The position numbers and the translations under genes are program-made. The notes beneath the pieces are model-generated. The model was not told the DNA's origin. It made no database searches and saw nothing but the letters and a program-made list of their open reading frames with translations. A stretch of DNA of 64,000 bases, from positions 50,707 through 114,706 of the forward strand of contig CANHGS010000003.1 in the NCBI GenBank assembly GCA_947460595.1, given 5' to 3'. Positions 27,320 to 34,932 of this stretch are shown here, in pieces. Positions within the stretch are counted from its first letter, which is position 1. The number at the start of each line of letters is the position of its first letter. Source of the DNA: Bacteroidota bacterium. Lineage in GTDB: Bacteria; Bacteroidota; Bacteroidia; Chitinophagales; Chitinophagaceae.

Positions 27320-27499
27320 TATTGTATAACTTTTTTTTCATGATAAAAGAAACTTAATTACTGCAAAGGTCTGCTTTAGAGTTCCCAACTTAATTTAAAA
27401 GTTTACCATTTGGAATAACAATGTTTACAAAAATATTGATACCCTAGATTTAACTGAAATGATCAGATTAAATTCTAGCATATTTATAAATGCAACAGA

Positions 27500-27557
27500 C
27501 AAAATGATTATTAATTTAAATTAATTACTCATTTATTTAATTAAATAAATCATTTTG
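27500..27557. repeat. Nested palindromes: outer 9-bp inverted repeat around 16-bp and 20-bp palindromes
   Basis: The outer arms CAAAATGAT (27500-27508) and ATCATTTTG (27549-27557) are perfect reverse complements. Between them lie a perfect 16-bp palindrome at 27510-27525 and a perfect 20-bp palindrome at 27531-27550 (sharing two bases with the right arm). The sequence is almost wholly A and T, so chance plays a part, but the stacking of three perfect dyads in 58 bases is striking. It could be an operator cluster or a replication/transcription structure. Confidence 0.6.
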
Positions 27558-27645
27558 AGAAATTTAAAAACCTTTGGTATTATTTTAAATAAATGAAATT
27601 GATAATTTTTATTTTTTCACCTTCAAACATATATTCAAAACCAGC

Positions 27646-28335
27646 GTGATCACCCAAACTTTAATCTACCATCTTTCTACTAATCCAAAACAAATATTGG
27701 ATAATAATCTAATGAGTTGGATTTTAGTAAAGAAATTTAATGATTTAGCAACTTTTTACAATAACCTAGAAAATAAAATACCAGATATTATATTAATAGA
27801 TATTAATTACTCCTATTTAATATCATCAGATGCTATTTACAATCACATAAAAAATACACCGGTATATCAAGATATATTAATCATATTTATAGTTGCAAAT
27901 AATGAACTAACTGATTTGACTATTAAGTTAGCTTCAAATTATTCAGATTATGATAGTCTAAAAAAGATGGTAAATATATCTAGAATTGAATTTTTAAACT
28001 ATATATCCTTTAGAAGTAAAATAAAACGGGTACATTATACAAACTTGAATAGTAATCAAAAACATATTATTAATGAACTGAACCAATTGTTGATAACAAA
28101 ACAAATTTATAATTTACAAATAAGCAGTTTTTGTGAATCTTTAAATACTAGTGAGTCAGAAATTAATAAAATCACTAAAATGGTATTTAATAAACCACTA
28201 AGTGCTTTTTTTAAGGATTTCAGTGCAACAGATACAAACATTGATTTTCTCAAATTAAATTCATTAAAAGAAAATGTTGGGGTAATGAATAATAAGCCAC
28301 CAAATTATTTTTATATTAACGAGGAAGAAATTTAA
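27646..28335 (+). CDS. Receiver-like protein with C-terminal half AraC helix-turn-helix
   Basis: The start is GTG at 27646. The first ~115 of 229 residues resemble a response-regulator receiver: KIPDIILIDINYSYL places D52 at the phosphoacceptor position, but the Thr/Ser and the KP motif that normally complete the site are not seen. Residues ~155-192 (NLQISSFCESLNTSESEINKI) match the first HTH of AraC proteins; the second HTH is missing. It diverges from wza and converges with the gene at 28433. It could be a DNA-binding regulator of the polysaccharide operon (inference). Confidence 0.6.
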   Translation: MITQTLIYHLSTNPKQILDNNLMSWILVKKFNDLATFYNNLENKIPDIILIDINYSYLISSDAIYNHIKNTPVYQDILIIFIVANNELTDLTIKLASNYSDYDSLKKMVNISRIEFLNYISFRSKIKRVHYTNLNSNQKHIINELNQLLITKQIYNLQISSFCESLNTSESEINKITKMVFNKPLSAFFKDFSATDTNIDFLKLNSLKENVGVMNNKPPNYFYINEEEI

Positions 28336-28432
28336 AGAATAAACAATAGAAATTATTTTAACTTCTCTCACTGTTCATTATATCAGTTGAGAATTATTAT
28401 TTCTTATTTAGATGGTATTTTTAAATGATTGA

Positions 28433-29191
28433 TTAATTAGCAAGTACAGCTGGTGAATCCTTAACTAATAACGTCTTAATGTGTCTTTTGGGACTATTAT
28501 TATATTTCTTTTTGAAACTTAAACAAAAATGCTGTACAGACTTAAAACCAAGTTGATAGCTAACATTTTTAATAGAACTATCATTATTCAAGAGTATTTG
28601 TATTGATGCTTCTAGCTTCTTTTCTAGTAATAAATTAGATGGCGTGTCATTGTAAACCGATTTACATTTTCTATTCAAGGTTGAAATACTCATTAATAAT
28701 TCATTAGACATCTCTTGTAATGATAATTTATTAGTGAAAATAAATTTATTCAGAACAGAATCCATTTTATGTTGAAATGTATAAGATTTGTATTCTAGAC
28801 CTTTACTCATACTTGTTAAAGGCTGAGGTAGCATAGATTTGACTCTCTGTACAAGGCTGTTATTTATAAAAGGATAATATATAAAATCTGCAGCTCCATT
28901 ATATAGTCCCTGTTTGATTGTATCATATTCATTTTCATATCCAACTAGTAATATTGGAATCTTCTTTTTTTCAATAGCTTTTGTAATATAAAGAACGTAA
29001 TTTATAGTGTTTAGAGGTAATTTAAAGTCCATTCCCAGTATGATTAGATCTGGATTTGAATACATTAAATAATCAATTGATTTAATGGTAGATTCACAAA
29101 TTATCAACTCAAAGTCCTTGTCTAATTCGGCAACTAAGTTTGATTTAATTTGCACTCTATTTTCAATAATTAAAATCTTTTTCATTAGCAT
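28433..29191 (-). CDS. Pseudo-receiver fused to AraC-type DNA-binding domain
   Basis: The 252 residues hold an N-terminal receiver fold (KKILIIENRVQIK, PDLIILGMDFKLP) and a C-terminal AraC domain with both HTHs (LSLQEMSNELLMSISTLNR and IKNVSYQLGFKSVQHFCLSF, KYNNSPKRH). The phosphoacceptor Asp is Gly53, the conserved Thr is Gly (LLVGYENE) and the conserved Lys-Pro is Tyr-Pro (IYYPF), so ordinary phosphorylation is not expected. An Asp two residues later (D55) might stand in, which is unproven. It lies downstream of the two membrane regulators in the same direction. Confidence 0.8.
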   Translation of the reverse strand: MLMKKILIIENRVQIKSNLVAELDKDFELIICESTIKSIDYLMYSNPDLIILGMDFKLPLNTINYVLYITKAIEKKKIPILLVGYENEYDTIKQGLYNGAADFIYYPFINNSLVQRVKSMLPQPLTSMSKGLEYKSYTFQHKMDSVLNKFIFTNKLSLQEMSNELLMSISTLNRKCKSVYNDTPSNLLLEKKLEASIQILLNNDSSIKNVSYQLGFKSVQHFCLSFKKKYNNSPKRHIKTLLVKDSPAVLAN

Positions 29192-29313
29192 TAATTATAA
29201 AATAAATTCAATTTTGTAATTAATTGCAATTTCAAAGTGGAAGAAAAAATAACCAAATTAGAGATGTGAAATTTAATAAACTCATTGTGAAATTTGAATG
29301 ACACAATTGAATA

Positions 29314-30351
29314 TCAATCAGTTGGATTATTCATATGCTCAGTAGGATTGCTGTTATAAAACTTTTTAAAGTACAAATACATAGTTCTTCTATTACTGAA
29401 ACCAGACATTGATGATAAAGCTTCAATAGTATATGCTTTATACCTTTTGTCGTTTAATAATTCTATCAAATAATCTATTCTAGCTTTATTTATTAGATCC
29501 GAAAAACTTGTTTGCTTTTGTAATTTGACAAATTCAAGTATTTCAAATTTGGATAACCCAACTTTATCAATAAAAGTTTCAATTTTTACATTTGGGTTTA
29601 GGTAATATTTATTGGTGTAAAATTCTAATTCAATAATTGAAACAAATTTTTTTGTTTCTGAATCATTCTCATATATCTGATAAGTAGCAGTGTCATGACT
29701 ATCAAAAAAGTCAGGTCTGTACAAAGAGAAACTAATGATTCCAATATAAATTGCAATTACAATGAAATTATACTCTGGATTAAATCCAAATAAAATAAGC
29801 GATTGAACTATAATGGGCATAAAAAATACAATGACAAATAATGCTATATTAACTTTTTGATTTGACACTATAGTTTTATAAAATTCCTTGAAAGTGTAGT
29901 TTTTATTATTGATGATCAGGCTCCTGATGATAATAAATAAACCTATGATGCGGATTAAAATATTGAAATAAATTTGGCTATTTGATGGTTTTTTAAAACT
30001 TAAATTATCTACATCAATAAATCCGAATCCGTCGAATATGATATCTATATAAAGTAAGGCAAAAATGCATTCAACAAAAACCATTACCCAAGTTAATTTC
30101 TTAGTAATTGATAAGTATATTGTATTATACATGAAAATAATAATAGACATGTGAAGTACAATATTGTATTGCCTTAGGTTTACAATATTCAATTCATTTA
30201 TATATAATAATATGGAGTTAATGGCAACTACTAGTAATAATACTAATAATTGGGCCTTAACTAAACCTATTTTGCCTCTACCTTTTAGATTTTCTAATAT
30301 AGAAAAAATAGCAAGCAAGGCAATAGCAAAGAAAAAATAAGATTCCATCAA
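29314..30351 (-). CDS. Membrane-bound AraC family regulator (7TM-AraC)
   Basis: The 345 residues start with seven or so hydrophobic segments (about residues 3-215) followed by an AraC domain whose first HTH is weak (VGLSKFEILEFVKLQ) and whose second is clear (TIEALSSMSGFSNRRTMYLYFKKFYNSNPTEH). Membrane proteins with a cytoplasmic AraC domain are frequent in Bacteroidota and are thought to sense at the membrane and bind DNA directly. There is a 95-base gap to the PAS kinase-like gene upstream. The signal is unknown. Confidence 0.8.
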   Translation of the reverse strand: MMESYFFFAIALLAIFSILENLKGRGKIGLVKAQLLVLLLVVAINSILLYINELNIVNLRQYNIVLHMSIIIFMYNTIYLSITKKLTWVMVFVECIFALLYIDIIFDGFGFIDVDNLSFKKPSNSQIYFNILIRIIGLFIIIRSLIINNKNYTFKEFYKTIVSNQKVNIALFVIVFFMPIIVQSLILFGFNPEYNFIVIAIYIGIISFSLYRPDFFDSHDTATYQIYENDSETKKFVSIIELEFYTNKYYLNPNVKIETFIDKVGLSKFEILEFVKLQKQTSFSDLINKARIDYLIELLNDKRYKAYTIEALSSMSGFSNRRTMYLYFKKFYNSNPTEHMNNPTD

Positions 30352-30446
30352 TTCTATAATTAAAATAAAGTTCTCTTATTAAAAACGATTGTTGTAAATA
30401 ATAGTTTCATTTTAAGTTTCTTTTGTTTTATATGACCTATTAATAT

Positions 30447-31484
30447 TTAATTATTGATACTTATTACATTTTCGCGAATCATTTTATCTAATTTTTTGGC
30501 TTCCAATTCCAGGTATTCAATTAATATTTTTAATTGTTCATTTTTTGTTTCCCAAATATCTGACTTGGTAATTTCGTGAACCAGTCCTAAAATATTTGCA
30601 AGTGGAGCTCTCATTAAATGAGAGTGACGCCAAGCTATATTATATAATTTGGTAACCTGTTTAGCACTATTAAATTCTAATTCCTTACTGTAGCTGATAT
30701 TTTGAAAGAATAGGGTCACTCCTAAAAAACATCCATTATCATAATTGGGTAAGATTCTTATAACTACCCAATCTTTCTGACCATCAATTGCTGTAACTAA
30801 TTGGTGTTCAAATTCTATGGGTTTTTTATCAAGAAATATTTGCTGCAAGGGATTTATTAAAAATGAAAAATTTGTTGTATTTAGTATTTCCTTTATGTTT
30901 TCTCCTTTTCCAATTTTGTGATGGTGCATTAAAAACAAATAATCTTCCTTTGCTTTGTTTAAATAGATGATGTCGTAATTAGGAGATAAGATTATAACCA
31001 GGTTATCTGTGACCGAATCCATGGCATTCAATAATAATTTCAAGTTCTTTTCGGTATTCTTGGTTTCCAATGAATTTTGACCTTCTTTACTAGTATCCGT
31101 TGTGTGCGAGGAAACAAATGGATGGATTCTAACAAATCCAATAGCATACATATAAGAAAAAAAACTTACTAGATAGAACAAAGCACTAGGTTGAGCATTT
31201 GACAAGTATAACACTAACGCAGTATTGGTTAATTGAAAAATGATAAATAAAATAATTTCGGCACCAAATATTTGTATTTTATTGGTTTTAAAATATTGCA
31301 TCATTATCAAAATCTTATAAAATAAGATCATAGTAAGTAACAAAAAGAGCCCATACCCTATTGTTTTTGAGAATGTATGAAATTTTGTATTAATCATTTG
31401 CAAGTATCCTACAAGACTCATTAGAGAAATAAGAATTACAATTTTAAGTGGCCTGTTAAGAAATTTTGAAAAATCTGCATTCAT
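30447..31484 (-). CDS. Membrane PAS/HisKA protein lacking the kinase ATPase domain
   Basis: The 345 residues comprise four hydrophobic helices (about 13-130), a PAS domain (about 150-275: NLVIILSPNYDIIYLNKA, LGVTLFFQNISYSKEL) and a HisKA dimerisation helix with the phospho-acceptor motif WRHSHLMRAPLANILGLV. The protein ends about 45 residues after that His; the N, G1 and G2 boxes of the HATPase_c domain are absent, and nothing downstream supplies them (the next 95 bases are non-coding). It may act as a phosphotransfer or dimer partner, or be a truncated kinase. Confidence 0.78.
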   Translation of the reverse strand: MNADFSKFLNRPLKIVILISLMSLVGYLQMINTKFHTFSKTIGYGLFLLLTMILFYKILIMMQYFKTNKIQIFGAEIILFIIFQLTNTALVLYLSNAQPSALFYLVSFFSYMYAIGFVRIHPFVSSHTTDTSKEGQNSLETKNTEKNLKLLLNAMDSVTDNLVIILSPNYDIIYLNKAKEDYLFLMHHHKIGKGENIKEILNTTNFSFLINPLQQIFLDKKPIEFEHQLVTAIDGQKDWVVIRILPNYDNGCFLGVTLFFQNISYSKELEFNSAKQVTKLYNIAWRHSHLMRAPLANILGLVHEITKSDIWETKNEQLKILIEYLELEAKKLDKMIRENVISINN

Positions 31485-32135
31485 TATTTCTATATTTTAA
31501 AAATAGTGGTTTTACAACTAGCCTGTAGTAATATTTAATGTATTGTGTAGTGTAATTTGAAGTAGTTTTAAAATTCATTCGCATTATTCTTGTGAAAATG
31601 ATCTGTCACAATTGTGAATTTTATTTTCTCAATTATTATTTAGTATTTTATAAATAGAATTAATTTATATATAATTAGAAAAATGCTTAGAATTTTATTC
31701 ATTTTTAATATCGTTAATTATAATAACTAGATATCTCTGAACGCTATTTGACTTAAATTCTTTAATTATCCCAGGTACTGATAAATATTTCTCAAGTGTT
31801 ATTACTACACGTAAAATGTAATTTGAGTAGCCACAAAGCTTCTGATTAGCATTTTGTTTCTAAAGAATAGGAATAGTATAACGCATGACTATAAATTTGA
31901 AAAAAACAAAAACTTGATAATTGTACTATTTGAATGTTGACTACTGGCGCAAAATATAATTAGGTTTAAAAAGTTATTAAACCACTTTTAATAACAATAA
32001 GACTTTTGCAATTTCAATGGTCCAATGGTTTTATTTTATGACTAATATTTTATATTATTTTATGAGTGACAATTTTGAATAATATACTTAGCTAGTATAT
32101 TCGGTCTTGTAACCCAATAACAAATAACCTTTTCA
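31485..32135. other. Gene-free AT-rich stretch
   Basis: No convincing coding frame or RNA gene is seen in these 650 bases between divergent genes. They include a perfect 12-bp palindrome TCACAATTGTGA at 31606-31617 and a TAAATTTG box on the plus strand at 31892-31899. Confidence 0.5.
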
Positions 32136-32152
32136 GTGGCTGATTTTGGAAT

Positions 32153-32160
32153 TATATTTG
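32153..32160 (+). promoter_or_regulatory. Possible -7 promoter box TATATTTG
   Basis: TATATTTG matches the Bacteroidota -7 consensus TAnnTTTG and lies 23 bases before the preferred ATG at 32184. No TTG is found at the usual upstream distance, so the call is weak. Confidence 0.35.
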
Positions 32161-32183
32161 TAATACGCTCTAAAACGATTGTC

Positions 32184-32864
32184 ATGAAAAAACAATTTCT
32201 CCTAAATGCTATGCTTTTTTGCTTAAGTACTTCGTTTGCCCAAAACAACCTTTCTGCTTTAACAGCTACTAGAGAACAACTATCATCAGCCAAGAGCTAT
32301 ACTATTGCATTGGTTTGGCAAGACAAACAAGAAACAGATAGAAATCCGGGAATTAGAAAGGAAGTATTGAATATTTTTCCTGAATTGGCTAATAAGGAGC
32401 TCAATCAAAAGAACCCTGACTTTACCATACAAGTACTAGTTTCTAAACCAGAAATTATTACAGAAAAAAACACAGCAGCAGCCGTTTTAACCAATAGTAC
32501 CCAGGTAAATGAAGTTGAGTTGAGTTATGATTTGCCTGTAAAAATGCTAGTGTTGAATAAAACAGGTAAAACTTTGTTTGATTGTACATTGAATGATATT
32601 CAAAATCCAATTGTATTCAAAGAGTTTTACAAATACACTGAAAATAATGGTTCCGTTACTGTGAATGCCAAAACCAACGAACCTACCGCCTTAAGAAACA
32701 GTGCCAAAAGTTATGATCCACTAAACAGCGGCGTGAACAGCACTAGTTATTATCATGTCTCTTTCAAAAAACAAACCTCTGATGTAAGATCCTTACTCAA
32801 TGCTTGGAAAATGGATTTGAATAATCAAAAGACAGCATTTTACCACAAGCCGGAATTACTTTAG
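32184..32864 (+). CDS. Exported protein of unknown function
   Basis: I prefer the ATG at 32184, because it begins a signal peptide (MKKQFLLNAMLFCLSTSFAQ) with likely cleavage after the Ala of SFAQ; an in-frame start at 32136 would put 16 unlikely residues in front. The mature part of ~206 residues is mixed and polar, with no motif I recognise. Its end is 10 bases from trmB, but the content of the downstream genes (tRNA and DNA repair) gives no hint of its role. Probably periplasmic. Confidence 0.75.
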   Translation: MKKQFLLNAMLFCLSTSFAQNNLSALTATREQLSSAKSYTIALVWQDKQETDRNPGIRKEVLNIFPELANKELNQKNPDFTIQVLVSKPEIITEKNTAAAVLTNSTQVNEVELSYDLPVKMLVLNKTGKTLFDCTLNDIQNPIVFKEFYKYTENNGSVTVNAKTNEPTALRNSAKSYDPLNSGVNSTSYYHVSFKKQTSDVRSLLNAWKMDLNNQKTAFYHKPELL

Positions 32865-32874
32865 TTTTGCGGCC

Positions 32875-33579
32875 ATGGGACAGAAAAAACTCATTCGCTT
32901 TGAAGCCATTAAACAATTCCCAAATGTACACGAGTATCCGCAAGGCATGCCCGGAAAATGGAAGGACTATTTTCAAAACGATGGTAGTCTTACGCTTGAA
33001 CTAGCCTGTGGCAAGGGTGAATACGCCGTTGGTTTGGGTAGGCTTTATGCCAATAGAAATTTTATTGGTATGGATCTGAAGGGTAATCGTATTTGGCGCG
33101 GTGCTAAAACTGCCCTAGACGATGGTTTGACCAATGTGGCTTTTGTTCGCTCCCATATTGACAAAATCACAGATTACTATGCTCCAGGTGAAGTTGCAGA
33201 AATCTGGATTACTTTTCCTGACCCCCAATTAAGGTTCTCAAGGGCTAAAAAAAGATTGACTTATCCTCGCTATTTAAGGCTTTACCAAGCTATTTTGGCC
33301 CCAGGTGGGTTGGTACACTTAAAAACAGATAGTCCGGACCTTTATGAGTTCACTAAGACTGTTTTGAACTTATTTGAACTTACGGTGTTAGAAGAATCAG
33401 ACAACGTGCACGCCTTGCCAGAAGTGAAACAGGATCTCTTAATTAAAACCCATTACGAGGGTTTAGACATTGCCCAAAGTAACAGGATTCATTATCTCTG
33501 TTTTCAATTGGACAAAGAACTACCAAAGGAAAAGGATGCCGTTTTAAAACAATTGATTAGTGAGCGAGAACTTGACTGA
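32875..33579 (+). CDS. trmB: tRNA (guanine-N7)-methyltransferase
   Basis: The 234-residue protein has the TrmB hallmarks: AdoMet loop LELACGKGEYAVGLG (about 41-55), GMDLKGNRIWRGAK, the substrate motif IWITFPDPQ (about 105-113) with KKRLTYPRYL after it, and GGLVHLKTDSPDLYEF. TrmB methylates G46 in the variable loop of tRNAs. A TAGTTTTG box overlaps the stop of the preceding gene five bases ahead of the ATG, which could give a leaderless transcript. Its end overlaps the next small gene by 20 bases. Confidence 0.93.
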   Translation: MGQKKLIRFEAIKQFPNVHEYPQGMPGKWKDYFQNDGSLTLELACGKGEYAVGLGRLYANRNFIGMDLKGNRIWRGAKTALDDGLTNVAFVRSHIDKITDYYAPGEVAEIWITFPDPQLRFSRAKKRLTYPRYLRLYQAILAPGGLVHLKTDSPDLYEFTKTVLNLFELTVLEESDNVHALPEVKQDLLIKTHYEGLDIAQSNRIHYLCFQLDKELPKEKDAVLKQLISERELD

Positions 33580-33745
33580 TAACCTAGATTTCTATTATGA
33601 TGAAAACGGTAATGTAGTTTTCACAGAACATTATCATATTAATAAAGGCCATTGTTGTGGTCATGGTTGCAGACATTGTCCTTATGATTTTGATTCGGTT
33701 CCGGAACCAAGGCGGTCTCAACTACTTCAAAAAGAAAATGCTTAA
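33560..33745 (+). CDS. Small Cys-rich protein, DUF5522-like
   Basis: Sixty-one residues with FTEHYHINKGHCCGHGCRHCPYDF: four cysteines in CC-x2-GC-x2-C spacing plus histidines, which fits a metal (zinc or Fe-S) site. Proteins of this length with VFTExYHLxRGxCCGxGCRHCPY are widespread in Bacteroidota and lack a known function. The start overlaps the end of trmB by 20 bases, so the two are translated from one message. Confidence 0.8.
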   Translation: MSENLTDNLDFYYDENGNVVFTEHYHINKGHCCGHGCRHCPYDFDSVPEPRRSQLLQKENA

Positions 33746-33753
33746 ATTGGCTT

Positions 33754-34167
33754 ATGGCCAACCCTGTAAAACCTAATAAATCAGCTAAAGCGATTTCTGA
33801 AAAGCCAAAAGCTATTTTACCAAGCGGTAGAAAAGACGCTAGTTTTTTTGAGCAAGTATATGATGTAGTTAGACTGGTACCCAGGGGCCGTGTAACCAGC
33901 TATGGTGCTATTGCAGCTTATTTAGGAACCAAGATGAGTGCAAGAATGGTGGGTTGGGCCATGAACGGCGCGCACCATGTTTCTCCCAAAGTTCCTGCTC
34001 ATCGTGTAGTCAACCGCAATGGAATGCTGAGCGGCAAAGCGCATTTTGCCACACCCAGTTTAATGGAAGAACTATTGGCTAAGGAAAAGGTATTTGTCAA
34101 GGACAATATGATCCAAGACTTCAAAACCAAATACTGGGACCCCTCTGTAGAACTCTCTTTAGATTAA
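33754..34167 (+). CDS. Alkyltransferase-like (ATL) DNA-repair protein, MGMT family
   Basis: Of the 137 residues, 30-125 match the DNA-binding domain of O6-alkylguanine transferases: FEQVYDVVRLVPRGRVTSYGAIA, ARMVGWAMNGA with the helix-turn-helix arginine, and VPAHRVVNRNGMLSG. The active-site PCHRV is PAHRV (Ala82), so it cannot accept an alkyl group. Such ATL proteins bind O6-alkylguanine and hand the lesion to nucleotide-excision repair. A basic N-terminal tail of ~28 residues precedes the domain. It starts eight bases after the DUF5522-like gene. Confidence 0.9.
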   Translation: MANPVKPNKSAKAISEKPKAILPSGRKDASFFEQVYDVVRLVPRGRVTSYGAIAAYLGTKMSARMVGWAMNGAHHVSPKVPAHRVVNRNGMLSGKAHFATPSLMEELLAKEKVFVKDNMIQDFKTKYWDPSVELSLD

Positions 34168-34186
34168 GACTAGTTAAAAGAGATGT

Positions 34187-34771
34187 CTAGCTATAAAAAG
34201 GCTTGATCATCCAATACACAATGGGCCCTGTTACTGCTACATAGAACCAAAGTGGCCAGGTAATTTTTGCTAGTTTTTTATGCAAAGGAAATTCTGCGGT
34301 TAACGCACGATAGGCCGTGAACAGAATAAAGGGCAAAATTATAGCCGCTAAAATAATATGGGTAATGAGTATGATAAAATAAATAATTCTCATGCCACCC
34401 ACTGCTGCTTTTTCTACATCAGTTACTATTCCGTCATGGTCAGCGTCTCCATATTTTGCTTCCCCTGCTAAGAGGTGATGCGCAATATAGGATACTAAGA
34501 AAAGAATAGACAGTACCAATGCCGCCATCATGATTTGCTTGTGCAATAGGTACTTGCTGTTTTTAACCGCCACTAATGCAGCTACTAACAATACGGCAAT
34601 AGTAGCATTCACAAAGGCATTGAAAGCTGCAAACAGGTGCACGTCAAAACCTAAGTCTATATTGAGCTTAATCTTAGTGAGTACACTTACTGCTAAGAAT
34701 ACAACAACAGAAAATAGGCCAATCAGCCAATAGGCTTTTTTATCATTTTTGGTAATAGATGCACTTAACAT
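34187..34771 (-). CDS. DUF420 membrane protein with an EF-hand-like loop
   Basis: I choose ATG 34771-34769 (MLSASITKND); the frame can extend nine codons. Five or six hydrophobic segments and the pattern LGFDVHLFAAFNAFVNAT, YLLHKQIMMAAL, ITHIILAAIILPFILFT fit DUF420 proteins, which accompany cytochrome oxidase genes and are linked to heme-copper oxidase assembly (CtaM type). Histidines in HLFAAFN, LLHKQIM and HIILA are conserved in that family. Unusually, the loop YGDADHDGIVTDVEKA has D-x-D-x-D-G...E, an EF-hand calcium pattern. It lies downstream of the SCO gene. Confidence 0.8.
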   Translation of the reverse strand: MLSASITKNDKKAYWLIGLFSVVVFLAVSVLTKIKLNIDLGFDVHLFAAFNAFVNATIAVLLVAALVAVKNSKYLLHKQIMMAALVLSILFLVSYIAHHLLAGEAKYGDADHDGIVTDVEKAAVGGMRIIYFIILITHIILAAIILPFILFTAYRALTAEFPLHKKLAKITWPLWFYVAVTGPIVYWMIKPFYS

Positions 34772-34871
34772 GAACTTTTTTATTTGTGTTACTAACAATG
34801 GGCTTTAAAATTTGTTTCCCTTTTATATTTTATATTTCTTCTTCTTTTACTTGTTCTTATCCCTCTACTTT

Positions 34872-34927
34872 TTTTGACTTTTGACTTTTGACTTTTGACT
34901 TTTGACTTTTGACTTTTGACTTTTGAC
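34872..34927. repeat. Eight tandem copies of a 7-bp unit TTTTGAC
   Basis: Eight perfect, uninterrupted copies of TTTTGAC occupy 34872-34927, between the stop of the SCO gene (34933) and the start of the DUF420 gene (34771). The flanks are T-rich. Seven-base units in a non-coding leader may vary by slippage and alter spacing upstream of the DUF420 gene. Confidence 0.95.
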
Positions 34928-34932
34928 TTTTT

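Larger units (their letters stand above)
27055..27645. other. Divergent intergenic region with palindromes between wza and a receiver-like gene
   Basis: No gene fits here. The stretch is very AT-rich and separates the divergently read wza operon (minus) and the gene at 27646 (plus). It contains a 7-bp inverted repeat with a 3-base loop at 27303-27319, a TATTTTTG box on the minus strand at 27435-27428 that matches the -7 element TAnnTTTG (without a recognisable -33 TTG at the right distance), and the palindrome cluster at 27500-27557. If that box is used, the wza leader would be about 370 bases, leaving room for leader regulation. No UpxY/NusG-type antiterminator gene is present. Confidence 0.6.

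Noticed and set aside
27055..27645. UpxY/JUMPStart-type antitermination control of the polysaccharide operon
   Set aside because: No NusG-like gene and no recognisable JUMPStart/ops sequence is present.
32060..32293. Minus-strand frame across the start of the exported-protein gene
   Set aside because: It overlaps the signal peptide region antisense, with no recognisable protein features.
34872..34927. TTTTGAC array as CRISPR or regulator-binding iterons of an origin
   Set aside because: Units are only 7 bases with no spacers, and no replication gene or DnaA-box cluster is nearby.
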